From Alistipes_A hominis (GTDB taxonomy: Bacteria > Bacteroidota > Bacteroidia > Bacteroidales > Rikenellaceae), in the NCBI RefSeq assembly GCF_014288115.1, contig NZ_JACOOK010000001.1, positions 248,001-312,000 of the forward strand: a DNA stretch of 64,000 bases, given 5' to 3'. The notes under the pieces were generated by a model. The model did no database searches, was not told the origin of the DNA, and saw only the letters and a program-made list of their open reading frames with translations. Shown here one piece after another: positions 1 through 6,524 of this stretch (position 1 is the stretch's first letter; the number at the start of each line of letters is the position of its first letter). The translations under genes and the position numbers were made by a program.

Positions 1-423
1 CAGCAGTTCGCCGAGGATCGACGACTGCGGCCCGAGCGTCGGCGTGCCGACGTTCTGCGGCAGCGTCTCGCTGAGCGTAGCCAGCTTTTCGGAAACGATC
101 TGGCGCGCCCGGTAAATATCGGTTCCCCAGTCGAATTCGACCCAGACGACCGAAAATCCGGTCGTCGACGACGAACGCACGCGGCGCACGTCGGTCGCTC
201 CGTTGACGGCCGTTTCGATCGGGAACGTCACGGTGCGTTCGACCTCTTCGGCGGCCATTCCGTTCGCCTCGGTCATCACGACCACGGTCGGCGCATTCAA
301 GTCGGGAAAAACGTCGACCTCCATATGGCGGGCGGTAAACGTGCCCACGGCCAGCAGCACGACGCCCGCAATCATCACCAACAGCCTGTTGTGCAATGAA
401 AAGTTTATGATTTTATTCAGCAT
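1..423 (-). CDS. czcA: CzcA/CusA-type heavy-metal RND efflux pump, N-terminal part (runs off window)
   Basis: Reading the minus strand from the ATG at 423 gives an open frame to the window edge, starting MLNKIINFSLHNRLLVMIAG. Seen: an N-terminal transmembrane helix (about residues 13-32), then the periplasmic porter start with VDVFPDLNAPTVVVMTEA and a run through FPIETAVNGA, which is characteristic of the CzcA/CusA heavy-metal branch of RND pumps. The family exports divalent or monovalent metal ions from periplasm or cytoplasm across the outer membrane with an adaptor (CzcB) and a TolC-like channel. The adaptor gene ends only 12 bp upstream, so the two are one operon. About 141 of roughly 1,000+ residues are visible, so metal specificity cannot be read. 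The start is supported by the usual position of the first helix. Confidence 0.9.
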   Translation of the reverse strand, partial: MLNKIINFSLHNRLLVMIAGVVLLAVGTFTARHMEVDVFPDLNAPTVVVMTEANGMAAEEVERTVTFPIETAVNGATDVRRVRSSSTTGFSVVWVEFDWGTDIYRARQIVSEKLATLSETLPQNVGTPTLGPQSSILGELL

Positions 424-435
424 GACGCAGGCGAT

Positions 436-1680
436 TTAGTGGGAGTGCGAATGGCCTTCGGGGATCGCCCCGGAGAACGAAGCCATTTTTACCTGCGCGA
501 CGCCTTTGCTGACGACCGTCTCGCCGGCTTTCAGGCCCGACAACACACGTACGTTCCTGCCGTCGGCGGCGCCGAGCTTCACTTCCCTTTTGGCATACCC
601 CTCGTCGTCGAGTTGCACGAATACGAAGTGAACACCCTGATCCTCCGTTACGGCGCTCAGCGGCACGGTCAGCACGTCGCGCTGCGGCGACGATATCAGA
701 TAAATCTCGACGAACGAACCCGGGATCACGTCCCCGCCGTTATCGAATTCGAAAATAACCGGAATGAAAACCGAACTGCCGTCGGAACTCTTACCGACCG
801 ACAATAGCCGCCCGTTCATTTCGGAGAGCGAGTAGACTTTGTCGTCGTACGGCGTACGGAAATTCGCGCCCGACACCGAACGCAGATCGTTCAGGTACCG
901 TTGCGACACTTCGGCGCGCAGTACGAGCCGTTTGTTCTGCGAAACGGTGGCCAGCGTCTGTCCCACTTCGACGAAGGCCCCTTCGCTCACGGCGACATTC
1001 TTAATAAAACCGCCGATCGGGGCCGTAACCCGCGTTCCCCGGACGGAAGTTTTGCCTGCAACCGCATCGTAGGCGGTTTTGGCATTTTCGTAAGCGAGCC
1101 GGCTCTGTTCGTAATCCGACTGTGAAATGATCTTGTCTTTCACGAGGTTTTCGGCGCGTTCGAAAGCCGCTTTGGCCTGCTCGTACGTTGAGCGGGTGCG
1201 GGCCACGTAATCCCCTTCGGCCATCTCTTTGGACGAAATCGTAAACAGCGTTTCCCCGCGGCCGACCGGCGTACCGTCGGCGATCTTCTTATTGGTGAAC
1301 GACACGACGCCGCCGACCGGCGCTACGACCGAAGCCTCGTCGCCTTGCGCTGCCATGATCCGACCGCTGGTAGGAATCACTTCATTGAACGTAACGGGTT
1401 GCACTTCGAACAGTTCGAAATCGGTCTGCGCGGCCTGCGCTTTCGTAAAGACGATTTCACCGGCATGGGTATCCCCTCCGGCTCCGTGATCGTGTCCCGC
1501 GCGCCCGGCCTCCTCGGCCTCGTGATCGTGCCCTTCGGCTTCATGGTCATGGCCGTCGTGATCGCCGTGTTCCGCTTCGGACGTATGTCCGTCCCCGGAC
1601 GCTCCGGCGCTCGAAGGCCGGTTCCCGCAACCCGTCATCAGGGCTACGGACAGTATGCTTGCTAACAATATTTTATTCAT
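436..1680 (-). CDS. czcB: CzcB-type periplasmic adaptor of metal RND efflux pump (HlyD/MFP family lipoprotein)
   Basis: 414 aa. The N-terminus carries a lipoprotein signal (ALMTGC, Cys about residue 18), followed at about 32-72 by a His/Asp/Glu-rich stretch with repeated HDGHDHEAEGHDHE-like units, and the protein ends GHSHSH. The middle has the MFP plan: a barrel-sandwich half (GGVVSFTNKKIADGTPV), an alpha-hairpin (about 155-215), the second lipoyl half (VTAPIGGFIKNVAVSEGAFV), then beta-barrel and membrane-proximal domains. MFP adaptors bridge the inner-membrane pump and the outer channel. The His-rich ends suggest direct binding of a metal such as Zn, Co, Ni or Cu; this is inference. It is followed directly by czcA. 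A TolC-type partner is not in the window and may lie beyond the left edge. Confidence 0.92.
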   Translation of the reverse strand: MNKILLASILSVALMTGCGNRPSSAGASGDGHTSEAEHGDHDGHDHEAEGHDHEAEEAGRAGHDHGAGGDTHAGEIVFTKAQAAQTDFELFEVQPVTFNEVIPTSGRIMAAQGDEASVVAPVGGVVSFTNKKIADGTPVGRGETLFTISSKEMAEGDYVARTRSTYEQAKAAFERAENLVKDKIISQSDYEQSRLAYENAKTAYDAVAGKTSVRGTRVTAPIGGFIKNVAVSEGAFVEVGQTLATVSQNKRLVLRAEVSQRYLNDLRSVSGANFRTPYDDKVYSLSEMNGRLLSVGKSSDGSSVFIPVIFEFDNGGDVIPGSFVEIYLISSPQRDVLTVPLSAVTEDQGVHFVFVQLDDEGYAKREVKLGAADGRNVRVLSGLKAGETVVSKGVAQVKMASFSGAIPEGHSHSH

Positions 1681-1766
1681 TGCATGGATTTTTTGTTTGA
1701 ATCATGTGAACACGCTCCCTCGTTTGCAAACGAAAGAGTCGTCTTTCCGCCGTGCGGAAACAAAAA

Positions 1767-2204
1767 CTATGCAATGAAAACGGGAGGAGCCCGCAGCAGC
1801 GGCAATGCCGCCGCATCCGGCCGGGCAGCCGGTTCGGCAAACGGTGCGAAAGAGACCGTCGCCATCGCATAAACGCGGGCGTCGAACGTAAAAACGGAAT
1901 CGAAGAAAAGCGTGACGGGAAAATGATAACCGCCCGTAGGATCGTCCTGTTGATCGACCGCCTGTACGAGCTGGCTGCCGCCCCGTCCGTACATCACGAA
2001 CAGATACCGCAGATCGCAGTCCGTGTCCGATCCGCCGTGATCGTCGTTCCCTCCGCAGCAGGGAACGTGCCCGAAACATTCGACGCACCGTTCCGGAGCG
2101 ACGAAACTGATCCGGTCGCCGTGATGGTGATGCGGCAACGCCGACAACGCCAGCAACAGCGTTCCCGTGAGCAGTACGAATATGGCGGATATGCGTTTTT
2201 TCAT
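1767..2204 (-). CDS. Small secreted His/Cys-containing protein upstream of czc genes
   Basis: 145 aa. An N-terminal hydrophobic segment (residues 5-22) is followed at once by LPHHHHGD, then a Cys cluster CVECFGHVPCCGG and HGGSDTDC within residues 24-62, and a hydrophobic tail ending AALPLLRAPPVFIA. No enzyme motif is visible. Similar small His/Cys exported proteins are found beside Czc pumps in Bacteroidota (I recall a DUF6769-type family), and its place 87 bp upstream of czcB on the same strand supports a metal-sensing or metal-buffering role. That role is inference. A good promoter lies 44 bp upstream of the ATG, so it is probably the first gene of the metal-efflux operon. Confidence 0.7.
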   Translation of the reverse strand: MKKRISAIFVLLTGTLLLALSALPHHHHGDRISFVAPERCVECFGHVPCCGGNDDHGGSDTDCDLRYLFVMYGRGGSQLVQAVDQQDDPTGGYHFPVTLFFDSVFTFDARVYAMATVSFAPFAEPAARPDAAALPLLRAPPVFIA

Positions 2205-2247
2205 TTCTGGTCGGTTATCCCGTCGATCCGTCTAAAAAGATTACGGA

Positions 2248-2255
2248 CAAAAATA
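2248..2255 (-). promoter_or_regulatory. Bacteroidota -7 promoter box for the czc operon
   Basis: On the minus strand the sequence reads TATTTTTG, an exact match to TAnnTTTG, 44 bp before the ATG at 2204. A TTG lies somewhat closer than usual upstream. It would drive the small His/Cys protein and probably czcBA. Confidence 0.55.
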
Positions 2256-2332
2256 CAATTTTTTTTCGACAATTTCATAACGGCCGGAAATTTCGCTACC
2301 TTCGGCGCGTCAATTATTGAAGCGAACGAATT

Positions 2333-2650
2333 ATGGCTTGGTTTTATTTGATCCTCGGGGGACTTTTCGAAATGGGATGGGCAGTGGGGCTGAAACTGTC
2401 GCAGAGTATGCCGGTCAAGATATGGGGTATCCTGATCGCCATTTTTTCAATGGCGCTGAGCATGTTCCTGCTTTACGTCGCCCAGCGGACGATCGCCATC
2501 GGCACCGCCTACGTCGTCTGGACGGGTATCGGCGCGGTCGGAACGCTGTTGATGGGAATTTTCTTTTTCGGCGACTCGGCCGGATTCTGGCGGCTGTTCT
2601 CCGCGGCGCTGATCGTCCTCGGGGTGATCGGCATGAAACTATCCTCCTAA
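2333..2650 (+). CDS. sugE: SMR-family exporter of the SugE/Gdx (guanidinium) type
   Basis: 105 aa with four transmembrane helices, the standard SMR length. The essential glutamate is in helix 1 (GGLFEMGWAVGLK, E13), and the segment GTAYVVWTGIGAVGT matches the SugE/Gdx branch better than EmrE, which exports bulky aromatic cations. Gdx proteins work as dual-topology dimers exchanging guanidinium for protons in the inner membrane. I looked for a guanidine riboswitch in the short upstream gap and saw no convincing fold. Its left neighbours are divergent; the metallophosphoesterase behind it converges, so it appears monocistronic. The subfamily call rests on the WTGIGAVG segment. Confidence 0.88.
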   Translation: MAWFYLILGGLFEMGWAVGLKLSQSMPVKIWGILIAIFSMALSMFLLYVAQRTIAIGTAYVVWTGIGAVGTLLMGIFFFGDSAGFWRLFSAALIVLGVIGMKLSS

Positions 2651-2659
2651 TTCCTGCTT

Positions 2660-3874
2660 TTATTCGGATTTCAGCGTAATCACCGTAATCGACGGATAAG
2701 TGCCTATCCGCATCGGATACATCACGTATCCCATTCCGTCGTTGACGAAAAGGTATTTCCCGTCCTCTTCGTACAGACCGCTCCATCGATCGTACATCCA
2801 TTCGGCAGGCGACCACGCCCATCCGCCGAGCCGGATTTTGAGCTGCATCGCATGTACATGCCCCGACAGGGTCAGATCGGCCCGTCCGGTAGCCAGCGCT
2901 TCGTCCCACACTTCCGGAGTATGGGCGATCAACAGGTTGAACAGGCTGTCGGGCACTCCCCGGTAGGCTGCGTCGAAATCGCAGCGTGCGAAATCGACGT
3001 TCTGCCGTCCGTTCAGTTTTTTCCCGATCGGGAAATTCACCCCCGTCACCGAGATGCTGTCGCTGCCGCGCCGGACGTACCGAGACTCGTTATCCAACAG
3101 ATTCCATCCCATCGCCCGCTGCCGGACGGCCAATTCGTCGAAACTCTGCCGCGGAGTCAGGTCGCTGTCCCGGCTCAGGTAGATCCCCAGATCGTGATTG
3201 CCATACACCGAATAGACCCCGTCTTTCGCACGGATTCCGGACAATACGGACATCACCGAATCGGTCAGCTCGCGGGCATCTATATTGACCAGGTCGCCCG
3301 CATTGACAACCAGATCGGGATGCTGTTCGTTGATCTTCCGCACCATTCGCCGGATAAAGCGGCGATTCCCGGGTTCGTTGCCGGCGTGCAGGTCGGTAAA
3401 CAGTACTATCTTATAACCGTCGAAAGCGGCCGGAATCTTATCCGAACGGACGATCAGGTCTTCCTCCACGATCCGCGACCGGCCGGCTGTCGCACCCCAT
3501 ATCATCACGAGCAGGGTCAGCGCACCAGCCGCCAGACCGATCCTCGAAAACAACCGCACCTTTTTTCTTCGTACCCAACCGGCCGGATAATCCAGCAGCG
3601 AAACCAACATGTAGACCGACTTCGGCCCGACGCTCATAAAGAACAGGCAGATCACCCACAGGATAACGTGCATGTAACTTTCCGCCCCCGCCTCGGAGCA
3701 GCAGCGGTAAAAAAGCAGCGCGGCGACGATCCCCGCATCGAGCAACAGGAAGTGCGCCAGATAGAGTCTCCGCAGCCACCGCTTGTCCGGTAACCGCCGA
3801 CGAATCCGGCGCAGGATCAGCAGATCCAGCGTCACGGACACAACAGACAGTATAACAATCAAGTACAGTATCAT
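2660..3874 (-). CDS. Membrane-anchored calcineurin-like metallophosphoesterase
   Basis: 404 aa. The first 130 residues hold about four hydrophobic helices (for example YLIVILSVVSVTLDLLIL), then the metallophosphoesterase fold: FTDLHAGN (motif I), VNAGDLVN (II), VYGNHD (III), and the C-terminal LIAHTP and LSGHVHAMQ motifs that supply the last metal ligands. The order and spacing match the YaeI/YkuE type, which hydrolyses phosphoesters of membrane lipids such as UDP-diacylglucosamine or related substrates. The true substrate here is unknown. The catalytic domain should face either side of the inner membrane depending on topology, which I did not resolve. Only 3 bp separate it from the upstream NAGPA-type gene, so they share a transcript. 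Confidence 0.88.
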   Translation of the reverse strand: MILYLIVILSVVSVTLDLLILRRIRRRLPDKRWLRRLYLAHFLLLDAGIVAALLFYRCCSEAGAESYMHVILWVICLFFMSVGPKSVYMLVSLLDYPAGWVRRKKVRLFSRIGLAAGALTLLVMIWGATAGRSRIVEEDLIVRSDKIPAAFDGYKIVLFTDLHAGNEPGNRRFIRRMVRKINEQHPDLVVNAGDLVNIDARELTDSVMSVLSGIRAKDGVYSVYGNHDLGIYLSRDSDLTPRQSFDELAVRQRAMGWNLLDNESRYVRRGSDSISVTGVNFPIGKKLNGRQNVDFARCDFDAAYRGVPDSLFNLLIAHTPEVWDEALATGRADLTLSGHVHAMQLKIRLGGWAWSPAEWMYDRWSGLYEEDGKYLFVNDGMGYVMYPMRIGTYPSITVITLKSE

Positions 3875-3877
3875 TCC

Positions 3878-4720
3878 TTATTTACGTTTCACGACGATCG
3901 CATTGCAGACGGGACGTTCCGAGCGAAAAAAGAGCATCCGGTCGGAAGGAGCGTTGACGATCCCCTGCCCCTTCGTCCACAAGGTCGAAGATCCTCCCCC
4001 GTCGAGGTTTATCGCATCCGCCGCTCCCATCAGGCGGGCCGCATAAGCCAATTCGCACAGGGCCATCCCCGCCGCGCGGCTCTGCCGTCCGTCCACGACC
4101 ATCAGCAGGACGGTTCCGTCGGCTTTCGTCCCGACGCAGGATCGCGGATGGCGGGGAGCCGTCGAATCCCACGGAATCAACGACCGGCCGCCGCGCAGCA
4201 GCATCGGGCCGGTTACCATCACATCGGGATACCGATCCCGATGCGGAGCGTCCGCCTGCTCCATCGCCAGACTCCAATCGATCAACCGCAGTACTCCCGC
4301 AGTATCGACCGCCACGGCGACGCCGGTTTCGGCCCCTATCTGGGCGGGCCGATATCCTCCTGTTTTTATGAAACCCATGGCTACGGCCTGTTTCGTACGG
4401 GTTTTAAAAAAGCCCCCGTTGATCGCCGCTACCCCGCCGGACTGCTTCCCGATCCGGGAAGTCTTCGTACGAAGCGAATCCTGAATCACGGCCAAACGGT
4501 ATTTTTCCGGGGCGATCTCGATGCACGAAATCTGCTGATCGGAATCGAAAAGGCGGATCGACAACTTACGGACAGTCATCCCGTCCGCATCGTAAACCGT
4601 CCGCCACGAAGCATTTGCCAAAGCCGCGGAATCGGCCGGACTCTGCGCGGAAACGCCGCCCGAAAAGCAGAGCAGTAACAGCACGATCCGTATAAGCGAT
4701 TTCAATCTCATAATAAACAA
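3878..4720 (-). CDS. Secreted phosphodiester glycosidase family protein (NAGPA domain)
   Basis: 280 aa with a signal peptide (LIRIVLLLLCFSGGVSAQ, cleavage after about residue 26). The mature part shows the hallmarks of the NAGPA/DUF2233 family: AAINGGFF near residue 97, a central PRSCVGTK and LLMVVDGR, and AINLDGGGSSTL near residue 240. In mammals this fold uncovers mannose-6-phosphate by removing GlcNAc; bacterial members act on phosphodiester-linked sugars in envelope polymers. The substrate here is not known. It is the first gene of a two-gene unit with the metallophosphoesterase, which suggests both process phosphate-linked envelope material (inference). Confidence 0.85.
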   Translation of the reverse strand: MFIMRLKSLIRIVLLLLCFSGGVSAQSPADSAALANASWRTVYDADGMTVRKLSIRLFDSDQQISCIEIAPEKYRLAVIQDSLRTKTSRIGKQSGGVAAINGGFFKTRTKQAVAMGFIKTGGYRPAQIGAETGVAVAVDTAGVLRLIDWSLAMEQADAPHRDRYPDVMVTGPMLLRGGRSLIPWDSTAPRHPRSCVGTKADGTVLLMVVDGRQSRAAGMALCELAYAARLMGAADAINLDGGGSSTLWTKGQGIVNAPSDRMLFFRSERPVCNAIVVKRK

Positions 4721-4741
4721 TTTTCGAACGGCGCAAGTCCG

Positions 4742-6358
4742 CTATTTCGTATACAGGCGGTTCAGATTTTCCTGCACCCGCTCGTCGAACAGGTAGTCGT
4801 CGTACTCCATGTACTTGTCGATCATTCCGTTCGGCGTGATCTCGATGATCCGGTTAGCCACCGTATTGATGAACTCGTGGTCGTGCGAAGTCATCAGCAC
4901 GACGCCCTTGAAGGCGACCAACGCATTGTTGAACGCCTGGATCGATTCCAGGTCGAGGTGGTTGGTCGGCGAGTCGAGCAACAGCGTATTGGCCTGGCGG
5001 ATCATCATCCGGGCGATCATGCACCGCATTTTCTCCCCTCCGGACAGCACGTTGACCTGCTTGTAAATCTCGTCGCCGCTGAACAGCATCTTGCCCAGAT
5101 ACCCGCGCAGGTACAATTCGCTGGTATCCTGCGAAAACTGGGCCAACCAGTCCACGATGGTCAGCTGATTGTCGAAAAACGGCGCATTGTTCAACGGCAA
5201 ATAGGCCGGATTGATCGTTACGCCCCACTCGACCATACCGCTGTCGGGCTTGTCGTCGCCGGCGACGATCTCGAACAGCGCGGTAATCGCGCGCGGCTCG
5301 CGCGACAGGAACGCCACCTTGTCTCCCTTTTCGATCGTGAACGATACGTTTCGGAACAACGTCTCGCCGCCGACCGTCTTGCTGAGGCCGTCGACCGCCA
5401 GAATTTTGGTTCCCGGCTCGCGCTCGGGCTGGAAAATGATCCCCGGATATTTGCGCATCGAAGGCTTGATCTCCTCGATATTGAGTTTTTCGAGCATTTT
5501 TTTGCGGCTGGTCGTCTGCTTCGATTTGGCCACGTTGGCGCTGAACCGCTGGATAAATTCCTGCAACTCCTTTTTCTTCTCCTCGGCCTTTTTGTTCTGG
5601 TTGGCCTGCTGACGGGCGGCCAACTGACTCGATTCGTACCAGAAACTGTAATTTCCGGAGAACAGGTTGATGTCGCTGTAATCGATATCGACGATGTGCG
5701 TACTGACCGAATCGAGGAAATGGCGGTCGTGCGAAACGACCAACACCGTATTCTCATAATTCGCCAAGTAGTTTTCGAGCCACATGATCGTGTTGACGTC
5801 CAGGTCGTTCGTCGGCTCGTCAAGCAGCAGGTTGTCCGGCTTGCCGAACAGGGCCTGCGCCAACAGCACGCGCACCTTCTCTTTGGCGTTCAGCCGTCCC
5901 ATCAGTTCGTAATGCAGATTTTCCTTGATCCCCAGCCCGCTCAACAGGTTGGCAGCGTCGCTTTCGGCGTTCCAGCCGTCCATCTCGGCGAATTTCTCTT
6001 CCAGTTCGCCGACTTTGATTCCGTCCTCTTCCGAGAAATCGGGTTTCGCATATAGGGCGTTTTTCTCCTGCATCAGCGACCACAGCGGCTGGTGTCCCAT
6101 CAGCACGGTATCCAGCACCGTACACTCGTCGAATTCGAAGTGATCCTGCTTCAGCACCGACAGCCGTTCGTGCGGCCCGAATGCGACCGACCCGCGCGTC
6201 GGCGTCACATCGCCGCTGAGCACTTTCAGAAAAGTCGATTTGCCGGCGCCGTTCGCACCGATCACCCCATAGCAGTTTCCGGGCGTGAATTTCAGGTTGA
6301 TATCTTTGAAAAGAACTCGTTTCCCGTATTGTACTTCCAAGTTTGAAACCGTAATCAT
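4742..6358 (-). CDS. ABC-F family ATPase with a degenerate second nucleotide-binding domain
   Basis: Two ABC domains in one soluble chain without membrane segments. Domain 1 is intact: Walker A GANGAGKST, signature-like LNAKEKVRVLLAQAL, Walker B LLLDEPTNDLD, then VSHDRHFLD. A linker of basic helix (about residues 250-310) follows. Domain 2 lacks a P-loop (AFLSREPRAITALFEI where GxxGxGKS is expected) but keeps LSGGEKMRCMIARMM and has LLLDSPTNHLD, with Ser in place of the catalytic Glu. ABC-F proteins bind ribosomes and regulate or rescue translation; the YbiT type is the closest in layout. I chose the ATG at 6358, not the upstream one at 6388, because a consensus promoter box overlaps the latter. 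The neighbour downstream is the NAGPA gene. Confidence 0.88.
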   Translation of the reverse strand: MITVSNLEVQYGKRVLFKDINLKFTPGNCYGVIGANGAGKSTFLKVLSGDVTPTRGSVAFGPHERLSVLKQDHFEFDECTVLDTVLMGHQPLWSLMQEKNALYAKPDFSEEDGIKVGELEEKFAEMDGWNAESDAANLLSGLGIKENLHYELMGRLNAKEKVRVLLAQALFGKPDNLLLDEPTNDLDVNTIMWLENYLANYENTVLVVSHDRHFLDSVSTHIVDIDYSDINLFSGNYSFWYESSQLAARQQANQNKKAEEKKKELQEFIQRFSANVAKSKQTTSRKKMLEKLNIEEIKPSMRKYPGIIFQPEREPGTKILAVDGLSKTVGGETLFRNVSFTIEKGDKVAFLSREPRAITALFEIVAGDDKPDSGMVEWGVTINPAYLPLNNAPFFDNQLTIVDWLAQFSQDTSELYLRGYLGKMLFSGDEIYKQVNVLSGGEKMRCMIARMMIRQANTLLLDSPTNHLDLESIQAFNNALVAFKGVVLMTSHDHEFINTVANRIIEITPNGMIDKYMEYDDYLFDERVQENLNRLYTK

Positions 6359-6385
6359 GCGTCTGTTCCGTTTTATTTTACGCCC

Positions 6386-6416
6386 CAAAGGTACGATTTA
6401 CCGGGCGTTATTCCAA
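6386..6416 (-). promoter_or_regulatory. Promoter of the ABC-F gene
   Basis: Minus strand: TTG, 20 bp, TACCTTTG, a good match to the Bacteroidota primary-sigma promoter. Transcription would begin near 6379, downstream of the ATG at 6388, which decides the start at 6358. Confidence 0.6.
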
Positions 6417-6524
6417 CCCGGAAAACGATCCCGAGGCACTTATTCAAAACTTTCCGCCGGAAATCCGTTAAAAGAAAATTTATTTTATTAATTTTAACGA
6501 TGCTAAAATCCTAACTTACCTACC

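Noticed and set aside
2205..2332. Guanidine riboswitch ahead of the SugE-type exporter
   Set aside because: The gap is short and I could not find the paired ACGR loops or conserved bulges of known guanidine classes.
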